64,000 bases of DNA from Lepturacanthus savala (GCA_030544235.1 CM060471.1:5722348-5786347); one strand, 5' to 3'. Positions 47,691 to 61,500 are shown, counted from the first letter of the stretch. Notes: generated from the sequence alone by a model not told the origin. Program-made: numbers and translations.

Positions 47691-48716
47691 TACAATACAT
47701 TTCGAATATTCCTACTGAAAAATGTGTATTTTATTTAAGAACCTTTGTTCAATGAATGTATACAACTTTTAGATTGTTAGTTATTGCAAAAAATGTTCAG
47801 GTTTCTACGGTGGTTGGGACTCTGCTACACAAGGTGCCTTCAGTGTCTGTATGAGATGCATCATTGTTAATATTGTATATTATGATGATTTATGATGTGA
47901 CAACACTGTGGGTAAGGTCTGGTTAGATTTAGGCACAAAAAACAAAGAAAAAAAATGGCTGCTCCAGTTCACTTAATAATGTTAGAGAATAGAAACAAAC
48001 AGAAGCTCTGTCTCTGTCTCTATTGAGTCCACAGGCCACATTAGCAACAGCACAGGTGTAATTAATTAAATTAATGATGGCTGGATTGCCTTTAGCTGCT
48101 CCAGTTTCAGGTTGCTAGCGTTGCTGTCACGCTGTCACGACTTACCGGGGCTTCGTTAATATTAACACCTGTGCTTTTCCCGTGACAAGTCAAATGTCTG
48201 CTGCGATAAAGGCCAATTAAAGACTTGCATGCAAGTCCTGAAATAATAAATCTACTCTCACTGCTACTGCTCACACAGACATCTAATTTCATGCGCTACA
48301 GGTTTTGTAGGCGTTTGATGTACACCAATGTGTTGAGTTATTAAACACAGGTACAATTAATATAATTGATTATGGCTGCACATTATGTGTTCTAGTGGAG
48401 CCCTGTTGCTTCTTGCTGACTGACTTTCTCCTGCAGTGTCACACAATGAAGTTGTTCCTTCAGTGGTGCCCTTTATAACCTCCTGTCATGAACTGGAAAG
48501 GCTGTTTCATAAAGACAATAGAAGGAGCAAATAGTCCCAAGACTGATTAGTCTGTGTATATGTGTCTGCTTCTTGTTCTTGCTTCTAGATACAAGTGAGC
48601 AATGTCTGTATGTGTTTGTCCATTAGGTGAGAGCAGCATATGTCACAGCTCAGTCAGATGGGCGTCTGTCTCAGTGGGAATACAGCATGCCTACAGCTGG
48701 CTCCCACCAGGGAATA

Positions 48717-48750
48717 CACACACACACACACACATACACACACACACACG
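48717..48750. repeat. (CA)n microsatellite
   Basis: A CA dinucleotide run of about 34 bp with one ATA interruption. Confidence 0.95.
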
Positions 48751-50339
48751 AAAGCCACAAGAAAAAGATGTGTAAAGCTGTCCTTCATGCTTAACCTCTT
48801 TACAAGATGGGATTATTCTCACTGTATAATTAGGAGTCGCATGGTGTCGGGTGGAATTGGGGCCATTTAGCTGCCACAAAAATAGTTCAAGGGACTTGAA
48901 CATGAGTTGTCTTGTGATGTTCTAACAGTGCCAATTTAACTCTGATTAAGCAGTTTAATGAGTAATTGCTCTGAACATGTTATTTCTTTTACTTCATTCA
49001 CTCAGCTCTCAAAAAGAGAATTGAAAGAGAAGCTGTGGGTCAAATTTACACATTTCTCACATTTGTTAAATTAACCTCTTAAGACACACTGTAGGGGGTC
49101 GTTGACAGCAACACTACGCTTCAGCCTTTGGTTTCTATGGCCAAATAACATAACAATTATGGTCTTGTAGTTGTTTCATATCAATATACACCATGCATGA
49201 GCCAATAAAAGCATGTGGTCGGGAGATAGCCAGCTTGAAATCCAATTAGGACCGACTACAAAAGTTGGACCCTCTTTGGTTTGATGGACAGCAGTGCGAC
49301 CTAATGGAAATTTCCCATGACTAGACCATCCAAATCTAATAGCCAATGAGGACAACAAGAGACATGTGAGAACTCTGCTACTTATAACTTGGGCATACAA
49401 TTTTCGCAAATAAGACAGAAAAAGGGTCTGTGTCTTAAGAGGTTAAAAGCAAAATAACATCAGGAAGTGAAATAAACTTCTGTGTTTTTATGATGCCTAT
49501 AAACTACTTTACTTTTAGATGGACAAGCTCAGCCAGAGTCAAGTGATCACTTTCACATAAACTAAGCACTTCACTATTTCTATGCTTCATTTGTCAAATC
49601 TGGGAACTACTTGTAGTGATCATTAGAGACAAATAAGTGCATGATCCCTTTTGACTTGTGCCATGAGTTACCTTATGTTGTTTGTCAATCAAAAAGATAA
49701 TCTTTCAAGTAAAGAAGGTCAAGTTTGTTGTTAAACTGTAGAAGTATAAATATGTATGAATGACTACACATTCAAACGTGATGTCATAACTTTCATGAGC
49801 TAACCATAGCTGCTGAAGCTAATGTTAACCCAGAGTTAACGGTCATTTTCACAAAAAACAAAAACCTTCACTATTTCTACACCTACTTTTTTAAAACAGG
49901 GACCTTTTCATTATATAAATTGACAACAAATTGTCAATATATAAACCAGTACAATATAGACCAGTACCTCACTGTTCCATACATATTTCTTTTCAAAATA
50001 AGGTCCCAAGGGGTCTATCTGAAGGGTAAGTTCTTTCTGTTGTAGCTGGTGGGCTAACTGCTACTAGCCTAGCCTGCTGGATACATACTCACTGACTTTC
50101 CTCCTTTATTTGCATGTTTTCTAAATCAATTCAAGATTCGAATTGAACCGGGGCACCAAGCTCCCCGTAGTGAACTACGGTTAGCATGCATGTCAGCTTG
50201 GAACAATAAATTCAATCAGTTTTGTTTACGAAATATACATGAGTATCTGTGCCAGTGACTTGATTTATAACGTGAATTTCATAACAACTAACGCCATCTG
50301 TGGAGCAGTTTATAATGCAGCAGAGGGCATTTAAAGGTA

Positions 50340-50720
50340 CTGTAATAATACATGTATTTACACCTCTTGTTTTTTGTTGTTTTTGTTATTTATGGCCCGT
50401 ATACCTTATTGATCTGAATTCATACTTCTTGAATTCAAATTCTAATTAATTTGTATTGACTATAAAAAAATAATCAGATGAAAAGTAGTCTACTTTTTAT
50501 CACGTTGACTACTTTAGGTCAAAGTTATTCAGGACATTTGTTTTGAAACCAGTTAAAATGTGGGGTGTTTGTATGTGTCTGTCAGACAAATGTAGATGTA
50601 CATGAGTTTCTCACATTAATTCTGATCTCCCCCATTCATTTCTAATGATCGGTCACCTTTGACCAAGAGTGTACAAAAGTTGAGTAAAACACACAAAATT
50701 GTATGCAAATTGAATGTCAG
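50340..50720 (-). mobile_element. Inverted relative of the nested MITE at 56047-56635
   Basis: Read on the minus strand, the blocks match 56150-56520 in the same order. They include tacactcttg, gggggagatcagaattaatg (gggggagaccagaattaatg at 56272) and cgggccataaataac (cgggccatgaataag at 56422). The terminal CCTCATGTTGTGTT ends are not evident here, so it is a fragment. Confidence 0.65.
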
Positions 50721-50722
50721 CA

Positions 50723-50810
50723 CTAGTGATGTACTGATCCAGGTTTTTCTGATCCAATCCAATACCAATCCATGGATTTAACATACCGGCCGATATCCGC
50801 TAAATCTTTC
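50723..50810. repeat. Fragment of a GATGCACCGAT-type teleost repeat
   Basis: The stretch agtgatgtactgatccaggt, followed by gatccaatccaataccaatc and ccggccgatatccgc, resembles a degenerate copy of a common fish DNA element rich in ccgatacc words. Weak evidence. Confidence 0.35.
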
Positions 50811-51204
50811 AGCTAAAATCATATGTAAAGCTCCAGCAAACTGTATTTTCCATGTCTACTAAAGATGTAAAATATGCTTTTGCTTCTTTTATTATACTGG
50901 GATGAATAATTAAATAAAAAAATAATGAATGACGACTTTTTGGAACAGTACCAACAATTCCGCCTTCTGTATCAAAGCGATCATTAGTCTGCTACATCCA
51001 GTCCTGAATATGTCTTATTTAGTTTGTTTGCCTGTTTTTTTCATTTTTGTACTGGACTTTCTTTAGTTTTTTACCTGGTGTTTTTTTTTTTTTACCAACA
51101 CTTTGCTATGCTCCCTGGAGGGAAACTCCCCAAGTAGATCAAAATGGCACAATCAAGGTAATAAAAACAAATATATACTAATTTAAACATACTTTTGAAT
51201 GTCT

Positions 51205-51247
51205 ATTCTGCTACATGCCACTAAATCTTACACAATGTCCCTTTAAA
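51205..51247. repeat. MITE fragment E, TTAAAGGTACAGTGT family (one end)
   Basis: The block ctacatgccactaaatctta followed by cacaatgtccctttaa matches the right end of the copies at 26244 and 29638. No left end was found nearby. Confidence 0.55.
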
Positions 51248-53128
51248 TAAGACTGTGTGGTTCAACACAGCTATTAAGCTCCATTAGTTAACTCCAGTTT
51301 GGACTCTTCTTTTCCTCAAAGGTCAGCACTGTCAGGACACGTTTGTCAAAGTTGAGCTGAAAAATCCAATGGATTCGCTTTACTGTGGCCAATCTACCAA
51401 TCCTGATAATTCCACTGGAAGGAAACGTTGCCGTTTCATATAATGGTGCGTGCAGGATTTTATAAAACTCAATAAAGAACTCGAACACAAAACAGCAGCA
51501 GAAGCCGCCAGTGTCACTTCAGAGTGAACAAAGAGCCACGTTGTGCTTTAAAACGTTGCCTACAAATCTAGTGAAGAACAGACGCCTCCATCGGGTCCAA
51601 ATGTGTCACCGTGTGTGTTCACTCGTGTATACCGCTGTGTCTCCATATGTGTGTGTCCTATTAAGGGCCAATGAGATGAAGGCCCCCAGGGACCGGCTAA
51701 ATTAACACGGTCATCAGTCTCCGGCTACTTGCCGCTGTCAGGGCCAGATTCAAGGGAAAAAAACAGAGGAGAGGGGGGACCGGATGGTGATTTGGGGGGT
51801 TGTGTTGGACAGTGTTTGGGTTTAGCTGGGGACAGGGGGGATGACATTGAATGAAACCTATTGAGTAACGCCTGGAGCTATTAATAAAATTAGAGCTCCA
51901 GAGCAATAACCTTCGGAAGCGGAAACTAAATTAACATCCTGACTGGATTTCAAAGTTTCTGCAAAGGGGAGAAATTGTCCCCTGTCAGCACTTGTAGGAT
52001 GACTCCTGGTGCCCAAAATTTGATGAGCGCTACACACATTAGGGATATAATCCTGCATGAGATTGGAGGTCAACGGCAGTGCTAATCTAGTGGAAGGAAC
52101 TGCAAGAGGAGAAAACTTAATCCCTGGTTCAGCCATGCATGATACATTTTGGTTAAACACGCCCCGCTCGCGTGATCTGACATGTAAATAAGTTCTAATA
52201 TCTACAGTATGTTTTGAATTGTGTTCTATCTCTTGCTAGAAAAACACTGTCAGATGGGAAAGCTAATGGGTCACACTGAGCAAATGAACACACGATAATC
52301 AGCGCAAACAAAGGTCCTATTGTTCAAATTTGAGCAAATTCAAACTGTGTGAAATGGCACTTTGACAAGGTATGGTATTGACTCCAATATGTTAAATCAC
52401 TTTATATCCATAACAAAGTCCATTTTTTCCATTATAATCAAAGTGAGGTCTGTAGACAGACAGAGCACATAATTATACTGACAAATCCATATGAGCTGTG
52501 CTTCGGATTAATTTTTTTTGTATAAGCCGTGGAATGAGGAGGCTGAACAGAACTTTCTGATATGTCCAGTAGGTGCGGAGGATGACTGTGAACCTTTAAA
52601 TGAGCCCCATGTACATTCCAGAAAACACACACTTCTGGACCCACTCTCCCTGAGAAGTCATTATTTTCACAACTGTAGGGGTTTTGTAAAAGGTGAACCA
52701 GGAAACGGGATGGGATTACTCCCATATTGCGATACTCTCCCTCTCCGTGTCTTTAATCCCCTGGCAGAGGATCCCTGTACAGACCCTGGATAACAGATTT
52801 ATCTGGGATAACGTCCGTGTCGTTACACAGTCTCCCCTCCTCTCAGAGGCCAAGGGGAACAATAATCCGTCTCTCTTTACAACGGGGATGTTAAACAATG
52901 CTAGCAGATGTGTCTGGAAGCCTGTGGAAATGAGGGCAGGCTTTCCAGCAGGTAGTTTTAATCTCTTTTTTTATTTTTTTTTTCCTGATCTGTCTCTCTC
53001 CTACGCACAGTCACGCACCATTTGTCTTTCTGTGCACTCTGTGATTCTGAGCACTAGGACATTAACCTGTTGTCTCTAGCGGTTAGAACCCAGCGGGGGA
53101 GCTGCATGAGTTTGGTCGCTACTGTATC

Positions 53129-53130
<2 letters not shown>

Positions 53131-53162
<32 letters not shown>
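53131..53162. repeat. (GT)n microsatellite
   Basis: About fifteen GT dinucleotides in an otherwise non-repetitive block. Confidence 0.97.
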
Positions 53163-54200
53163 TGGTGAGCACTCATGCATGCGCATACGATCGCTCTCGC
53201 CTGAGTGTAATAATGCATTTTAATGGCAGAAAACGGTGCCTGTAAAATAGATCATGCCACCGGTTCTCCTTGTAAAAGCTGAATCAATACGGAATGTGAG
53301 GTGTTCATGCTTCAGCTGACTGCAGACCGGTCAATACGGAAAATGCATGGAGACCCGGAGAGAGGCTCTTTGCAATTACAATTCATTATTATTCCATTAG
53401 GATCCATACAGAAACACTTGTGTCCACGCAGCGAGTCGGGCATCACCTGCAGGCTCAGTCTAGCAAACTGTAAACGGCGTCCATCCTTCCATGAAGAAAA
53501 AAAAAGCCTTTATCCCTTAAACTGTGTTAATCTTTTAACTTAAAGGGGTTAGCGGGTGAGGCTGATTAGCGGAGTTGTAGATGTACTTGTAGAGGCGGCG
53601 GAACCATCACCAGCTCATCAGGGGATTACCGATTGCAGCCAGGTTCACCCTGAGCAGGGAAACTGGGACGTCTAGATGTAAACAGGTCAATCTAAAGGTG
53701 GAGCATTGTCCCCACCAAAAGTCTTTTTAAACACAAAAAATAATTCTGAATATTGAAAAAATGTTAAATAACAACAGCAATACAATAATAACAATAATAA
53801 CACAAATGCTGCTGAATGTAAAACAATGTATTTTTTAATTGTCGAAAAATGATGACACCACTGGACGAGTGGTTTCATTCGGATGCTGTTTTCCAATGGG
53901 CCTAACGGCTAATTTTGTAGCTAGCTACGTGGAAGAAACCAATCAAACTAATATGTAGAAGACAATAAGTCATTTATCACACCACTGGTTCAAAATTCGT
54001 CCAAAATCAGCCTCTTTTTTTTACAGTCTGCTGACTAAAATCAGACCTAACGATCATTAAGGAGCTCTAACGATGTAAGTTACCGTGCGATTAGGGGGAG
54101 GGAGGAGGGAATGGGAAGAAAGAGAGAGGAGGACATGGATTTTCATATTTTTATTTGATTCATAATCTAATTTGCTTCTTTGAAAATTTACTGCTTATTG

Positions 54201-54225
54201 CCCCCCCCCCCCCCCCCCCCCCCCC
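54201..54225. repeat. C homopolymer, 25 bp
   Basis: An uninterrupted run of C following gcttattg. The complementary G-run could form quadruplexes; the length is likely polymorphic and hard to sequence. Confidence 0.97.
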
Positions 54226-55951
54226 TTTCACCCCTGGTCAGTCAGATGAATATAAAGTCTTTGTCATAGCTTTGTCCTCAATGATCTAACAAGGAGAATC
54301 TGGGTCTTTTTTGAGGAGGAGAGGTAGGACAACACAGTTTGAGAGACAAGTTCCTCCTTTCATTCCTCTACACTTGGCCAGTTGCAGTGTAAAGAGGGCA
54401 CGATAGTCTAATAGTTTTGGAAAGTTACAAAAATTGATGGACACATTCTCCCCCGAGCCATAAAAGGGGGGTTCCAGACTCTGTCAGATGATCCAACAGG
54501 CACTTGAGTCCACCTGAGTCCTTCAGGTTGAAAGGAAATACCGGAGTGAAAGAATATACAGGTGGGCTAGGATGAGGTTTGAAGACTGTAAAGACAGAGA
54601 CAGAAAATCCTAAAACCTGCTGAACTCTTTGAACTTCATTCAAAGTTGTGGTACAAACCGACCAGCTGGGATCCAACCTCCATAAATCCTGCTTTACTGG
54701 AATCATGTCGACATCCATTACTGTCAGTTTAAGGTTAAGACGTAGGGGGAGTTGTGTTCTGGAAGTACTTTTTATTGTAAATTCCCCTTTGAATGTTTTT
54801 CCAATATTACTCAATATAGAAAGACACGACTGTTCCGGATCATTTAATAATACTATATATATTTATGTACATTCTTTATTATTTAATCTATGTTTAAAAG
54901 GAATAGTTTTCCTGTCAGTTTGTTAAATGTCTCTACACCTATGAGCCTCAGGCAAAGAAACCACAACAAAAGAAAAAAAAAACTAAGAGGTACACATCAG
55001 AGAAAAAAATCTGCACACAAAGCAAATTTTAGAACCGATGCAACTGCATATGAAGTCGATGCCAAGATGCAGTCAAAGTGAAAGGCAATCCTTCCTGCGG
55101 GGCGCAGATTGCGGTGTTGAAAATGGATTCCCTGGAGCAGGAGACTTGTGGAGGCAATGAGGAAAAAAAAAGGGAAAGAGACTGGCAGATAACAGAAAGA
55201 ACGCTGGTGAATTCTGAAATCAGTCAGAGGTCTGTGCTGTCAACACAGAAACAAACCCCGCACACGGTTGGCAGGAACAGTCTGTACGTTGGGTTGTTTG
55301 TGGAGAATAAACATTAGCTGCAAAAACAATTCCACATTCAGCCTGAAAACACCTCAGTGATGATTCAGAGTTTAAAATACGAGACGCCAACACACACACA
55401 CACACACATTCACGCATTGATGGCGGAGGCTGCTGTGCAGCTCGTCAGGATCTAACGAGCGTTCTTTCACACACATTCACACACCGTTGGCCCTTGGGAG
55501 CAATTTGGGGTGCAGCGTCTTGCCTGAAGATGCTGGAGGAGCCGCAGACCCAACCGCCTTACCTCAGAGTCACAGCTGCCCCGACGCACTCCGCTAATTG
55601 TTTTCATCAATTTTCTACAAAACACATTCTTTCGCTCCAGCTCGCTGCTAGCAGCAGACACAACAGTTCTGGGCTCAGCGTTTGACATTTCTCACTAAAA
55701 TGCTATCTTTTATGTCCACAGGCTTCTTCCTTCAAATGTTCTTTTCTTATTGTAAATCAAAGAATCACATACTTAAGAGTTTCTGATCTTTTATATTTAA
55801 CCAACAGACATTTTAAGCTGCCACTCTCCAGTACTGCCTGTACAGAAAATGAACAGATGTATTTTTGTAAGCCTCCCACAATGCTAAAGTTCATGTTTTC
55901 AGTTATTATGAGTTCCTTTATAAATTATGACTGTCAAACCTTTGATTACAG

Positions 55952-56784
55952 CAGTGGTTCTTAACCTTTGGACCCCCACCATGGACCCCTATTTCATAAG
56001 ATTTTATCTCAGGGTCCCCATCCGATTTTTGCTTTTAGATATTAACCCTCATGTTGTGTTCCCGGTCAAATCTGATCATTTCAACGTTTTTGTCTGTGAA
56101 AAATGTGGCTAATTTGATCAGATTCATCGAAGCTTTCATGACTTTGTCCACAAAGAGGATTTCAGCATACAAAATAAATTGTATTGATTTATATACAATT
56201 TAGTGGGTTTTATTCAATTTTTGTACACTCTTGTGTTCCTGGTCAAAAATGACTGATCATTGGGAATGAATGGGGGAGACCAGAATTAATGGAAGAAATT
56301 GAACTCAGGTACATCTATATTTATCAGATGGACACACGCACACACACACACACACACACATCAATAATAATAATCCAAAATAATTAGAACTCAAATTGAA
56401 AATGTATGAGTTATTAACAACGGGCCATGAATAAGAAATAGAAGTTCAAAGCGTCTAATGTTCACAAGAAATTATGTCCAAAAAAATCCAACACAACAAG
56501 AGGTGATAATATATCGATATAACAAATATAAAAATATATATAATATATATTTATATATATATCATATATATAAATAAAAAACATATATATATATATATAT
56601 ATACTCACATAACATGAAACAAACACAACATGAGGAAAGTTTATGAAACCAATGGCAAAAATGTCATTGTGTTACTTATGGGTTGACTTATAGTATAATA
56701 GATAAGTTCCATTTTTGCTGGGGACCCCATGGAGCCACCACAAGGACCCCTGGAGGTCCCTGAACCCCACTTTGAGGACCCCTG
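55952..56784. mobile_element. hAT-like element, 833 bp, exact 8-bp target duplication
   Basis: The element is flanked by identical gattacag at 55944-55951 and 56785-56792. Its ends cagtggttcttaacc and (inverted) caggggtcctcaaag are imperfect terminal repeats, and paired ggacccc words lie inside both ends, as in the MITE at 4771-5009. No transposase frame is present. About 590 bp of the interior is a second, nested element. Confidence 0.88.
56047..56635. mobile_element. Nested MITE with 14-bp perfect terminal repeats
   Basis: CCTCATGTTGTGTT at 56047-56060 and its exact reverse complement at 56622-56635 bound about 590 bp inside the hAT-like element. The interior includes (CA)n near 56334 and (TA)n near 56520-56603. 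A diverged inverted relative lies at 50340-50720. Superfamily not recognised. Confidence 0.72.
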
Positions 56785-56792
56785 GATTACAG

Positions 56793-59700
56793 GATGGTCT
56801 ACTTTACTGTGATTAGATTACTGAAGCCCAAACACTGTAAATGAGAATAATCAGTAGGATCAGACCGTGGTCACAGGAAGTAAAAATGTGAAATTGAACT
56901 GCTGATGATGTTTGCATCATATCCACTTTTTATAGTCTGAGGGAGAAAGTCATCACTCACTGTAGGTTGTAAAAGCTCACAAATAAAAAACCTGACGACA
57001 CCGCCTACAGACTTACTTAATTGAAATGGCTCAGTGGATCAGTGGACCATGACCTGTATTTTACAACTACACAATAACCCCAGCGCAGCTACGACATGGA
57101 GGGGTCAAACAAGCACCTCGCTCATTAAAACCAAAACCATATACGCATGAAAAGGCCTGAGGGCTTTCACGAAAAGGGATCTGCTCAAACAAACGCACAC
57201 GCACTCTCGCACAAAACCCTCCCTAAAGAAGCGTAAGTAGAGCTTATCCCTTCTTGGAGAGCTCTGATCTGATCTGGCACCCACCGCCTCTCATCCCTAC
57301 TTCACCTTATGGGTCAAACGCGCACATACGCACGCACTTCATCAGGGCACGGCGCCGGTTCTTGGCTGGCGTGCAGATCAATGACAGGTGGAAAGGTGCT
57401 AGGGGAGCAGGAGGTGCAGGCCTCTGATCTGGGCGTGGCTCTGGCACGACTCAGTGACCCTACAGGCCTCCGACTCAGGGACACGAGCAGCACATCAAGG
57501 TTCTCCAAGGGAGCAGCAGACAGTAATTAGGCTGCTGCTACATTAGCTATTCGTTTCAGGTCGGGTTTAAGAAAATCCTGAGTGAAGTTATGCATAAAAA
57601 GACCTCAGAATCTCTTTAATACCCTGAACAACTGTGTTAAAACCTTCACTGGTTTCCAGAAGATGTTGCTGAGGAATCAATGTGCAGGGATCAAGAATGA
57701 ATGGAACAAAGAAAACAATCTTCTAACATTAATAATAAATAATAATAATAAATCTTTCTAACATTCTCCGTCCAATTCTACTGAATATAACTTCTTTATT
57801 TCTGTAAGTGCATAACCACAATAAATAGGATAGGATGAAGGATGAAGATAACAAAACATTTTTTTTGAAATATAAAGCTGTTCTGTATGCTTAAAAATGA
57901 TATATGCAATATCTAAAAAGGGTCAGTGATAAAACTGCGATGTGGTGTAACCCTAAAAACTTGGCACGAGAAAGTTTTACTCTCTTAAAAAGGTTTAAAA
58001 AACAATTTAGAAACACATCCCCTCAACAAGTTTTATATTCTAGGTGGATTATATGTTTAAAATATGTTTTACACCATTTGACATTTTGTGTCAAAAGATC
58101 ATACAAAATCATGATTTTGTAAAAAAAAAAAATATACAAATGGTCTTTTAAATAACAAGAAACCAAAGAGACCACAAACTGTACGTCTTGAGAGATCTGA
58201 TGAATGCTTCTGAAAACTGTATTTTTTTAAAAAAGTTTTTGACCTTTTCATCTTGCCAAACATTATTTATAACTGGCCCATAAACCATAAAAATGTCCAA
58301 TTTTGAGATTTCACCTTTAAAAAACACTACCAGTGTTGTACTCAAACAACCGTCATATTATTACAGATGTTTCAAGCTAAGGGATAACATCAGGGACTCC
58401 TATTCAACTCCTAAAAGGTGTCAACTCTCCGCTGGGTTTTAATAAATCAGTCCAAAAAAAGTTGCAAAGCTGCACAAGTAACAGGAGACAACTGTTCCAG
58501 ACCACTAACTGCAGATGCTTACCATCATGTCAGGATATATTTATCTCATTATAATAATATCTAATTATCTAATATTTATCAAGTCAGCCATTTTATTGCT
58601 GTTGAGCTTTATTACACCATAAAAACTAATTATAACATACATAATCAACAGTGATGTGTCTCATACAGACAATAAAGCTGGAGCCACCTCAGCAATACCT
58701 ACAATTAAAAGGTTGTATACATCATTAAATGACCAATACTGATAACAATATCCATTTATCACTCGAAATGTTAGCAAAATATATTTTAAAGGTGAATCTA
58801 TCTTAAAATATGACATTATCCACTAAAAAAACAGGAATGTCACCATCTTGATTGAGGTTCTTGCTGCTGGATGTGGGCAGGCTAGTGGGACTTTTGGCAA
58901 ACCGCCTCATGAGAATATATTCACCAAATTTAATGACAACTTATCCAATAGTGAAGCTGTCAACCTCATACTAGCTTAAGAAGAGAATTCAGGGGATCAC
59001 CAAGGTCATTAGGATTCATTCTCTGTCGGGACATGAATGTCTGAACATAACCTCTCTGCAATCCATCCAGTAGCTGTTGAAATATTTCAGACTGGACCAA
59101 ACCAGACTGACATTTTGCCCATTTATGGAAAAAAAATCTGAAATGAATGAAAGAATTTGAAAAATTAGAATAAAAGACATGACATCATTTTAAACATTGG
59201 AATAAATAGAGTGAATATCTTTACTTATACTCATTTGCAAATGTTGGCTTTGTTGGTTTCACAAAAAGATTATATTTTAAAGTAGGTCAGTTTAAACTGG
59301 ATTGACACACAGCACTGCTGACAGAATGGATTTTAAAGGGTCAGTTCACCCAAATCACAATAAAAAAACATATTTCCTCCTCCCAATCTGTTTGAATGGC
59401 TTGATGCCACGTACTGGAAGGATAAATGTGGAAATATTTTTTTTCATTTGTTTTCCTACTTTGTTTGAGACTGACCCTTTAAGAGCTTCAGCAGCCTGTT
59501 GTGCTGAGAGAAGTTAATACCACGTCCTCATGGTGGAAATAGATGATTAGGTCAGCAGCCAGTGAGTGTGGTTCATTAGTTTGCGACTTTGATTGTCTCG
59601 CAGGTATAAGGCTCTCTGCTGAGTGACTTATGGCTGTAATTTAGCCTTGATTACATACACCATTACTTGAACTCTAATTAGACTGTCACTCAGGGGAGGG

Positions 59701-60173
59701 ATGACGGATGGACAGGATCATGTTTACACGGTTGATGACAAATAGGCTGATTTTTATGGAAGATCAGGAAATCAAAAACACATGGAAACTGAAGAGCGAC
59801 GACGGAGGGGAAACGTGAAGCGGAAGACACCCAGAATGGTTTGATCTGATGGCTACAAATTCCACAGTGACTCGTGCACAGGTTTGAAAGCACTTCTGGA
59901 ACCTCTTCATTTCATACATGGGGATGCAGAGCGGTGCATTCATCAGGCGGTGCAGTCCCTGCTTCAAATAATGAATCACCACTCCGGCTCCGGCCCTGAC
60001 CCCGGGGTCACGCTTTTATAGGCGACCACTTCATCACGGAACAATCTGCAGGGCGGCTGTGGACAAAAGACACACAGCCTCACCTGATGACCTCGTGTCG
60101 TGATCCGTGGAGGGAGGCCGGAGAATAAAATAAACAGGGAATAGAAAGAGTTATCAATATAAGAGCGGGAACC
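56793..60173. other. Gene-free spacer
   Basis: The spacer contains MITE copy B of the GTCAGTGACAAA family at 57921-58280. Stretches 57180-57540 and 59560-60130 are less AT-rich and non-repetitive. No exon was recognised. Confidence 0.6.
57921..58280 (-). mobile_element. MITE copy B, GTCAGTGACAAA family
   Basis: It begins ggtcagtgataaaactgcga and continues with the reverse complement of copies A and C: tctaggtggattatatg, caaaatcatgattttgt, taaataacaagaaaccaaag and ttgccaaacattattta. The far end is degenerate. Confidence 0.78.
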
Positions 60174-60194
60174 ATATATATATATATATATATA

Positions 60195-60231
<37 letters not shown>
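60174..60231. repeat. (AT)n(GT)n(AT)n microsatellite
   Basis: Two AT runs flank a short GT run directly beside MITE copy C. The ORFs across it encode only Tyr/Ile repeats. Confidence 0.97.
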
Positions 60232-60233
<2 letters not shown>

Positions 60234-60518
60234 GTCAGTGACAAATAACGTTTGGCAAGATGAGAAAATCAAAAACTTTTTAAAATACAGTTTTAAGAAT
60301 CATTCAGGTCTCTCAAAATGTACATTGTGTGTTCATGTTGGTTTCTTGTTATTTAAAAGTTCATTTGTATTTGTATTTTTTTTGTTACAAAAATCATGAT
60401 TTTGTGTGATTTTTTGACATGAAATGTCAAATGGTAGTCCAATTTTAAATATATAATCCACCTAGAATATAGCACTAGCTGATGAGGTTACACCACATGG
60501 CAGTTTTGTCACTGACAT
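60232..60518 (+). mobile_element. MITE copy C, GTCAGTGACAAA family
   Basis: Perfect 12-bp inverted ends gtcagtgacaaa (60234-60245) and tttgtcactgac (60505-60516) make this the best-preserved of three copies. The interior shares ggtttcttgttatttaaaag and gattttgtgtgattttttga with copy A. Confidence 0.85.
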
Positions 60519-61257
60519 ACATCCATCGCTCTTCATAAACGTTTGTCATGTTGTCGTGTTGACAGTAGTGTGATATAGTAGATAGTTTAGGGTGGCTTTG
60601 CTAGTATTATAGTAACTATTGAGTAATTGGGGCAAATAATAATTTTCTTATTCCAGGCTCAGTTGAGCATTTTGTAGAATTTCAACTGCACTGCTACTGT
60701 AGAATGAAGGATGTTCATCAGTGAAGGGAAATCTGATTCAAGGCCAAAAACTTAAAGACGTTGATATGTTTGACATGTTTTAAGATGTTTAACTTTAATA
60801 ATAATTAGTGTCTGATATGTTTTTATACAAAAATTGTTAAAATCCTTTCAACAAAGGGTGCATTTCTGTTTCTGATTTTGTTTTTTTCAAAAGAATGATT
60901 TATAGTATTTTTAGTTAGTTCTTGAGGATAACAACATGCGAATTATTTTCATTATCTTTTCCATTTCTGAAGGGAAGTTTTAATATAAAAGAATGTATTC
61001 TTGGTATATATAATCTTGATGCTTCTGCCTTTTGTTTCATTACTTAATGCATTGACTGTTGATCTATATCATTTTCACTGCTTGTGTATTGGTTCATGCA
61101 TTGGGTAGATTGTTTGCACTGTTTGTGATGTGTATAGAGATGGAATGAAATACTACTGCTACTACTACTGCATCTCCTCCTTCTACCTAATTAAATGTTT
61201 TAAAGTCTATGATTATGGAAATATATTTTATTTCATTAAACTTATGGAAATACTAAT

Positions 61258-61500
61258 TCTCAGACTTTGTGCACTGGCATCTTCAAACTGTCCACATCAC
61301 ACTTGTGTAAGTTAAATGTTGCACCAGGTTTGACTCTCAAACTGTTTGTGATGTCACAAATCATACTTGTAGGCTTAAAATTAGATTTTCATTGAGCTTA
61401 GAGAAACTTTACAACTTTCCAGATGAATGTGAAAACAAACTCTACACATGCATCATTCTGCACAGTGAAGCTCAAACATTCTACTGGAGAGCTGAGGAAA
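61258..61500 (+). repeat. Dispersed repeat, TGTGATGTCACAAATCAT family, copy B
   Basis: It shares ordered blocks with 23035-23300: cacacttgtgt, tgtgatgtcacaaatcat, aatgtgaaaacaaactct and gcacagtgaagctcaaacat. Confidence 0.65.

Larger units (their letters stand above)
47691..55943. other. Gene-free spacer, 8 kb
   Basis: No host exon was recognised. The spacer holds (CA)n at 48717-48750, a MITE relative at 50340-50720, element fragments at 50723-50810 and 51205-51247, (GT)n at 53131-53162 and a C homopolymer at 54201-54225. Non-repetitive, less AT-rich blocks at 51490-52160, 52500-53500 and 55080-55690 could be regulatory. Confidence 0.6.
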
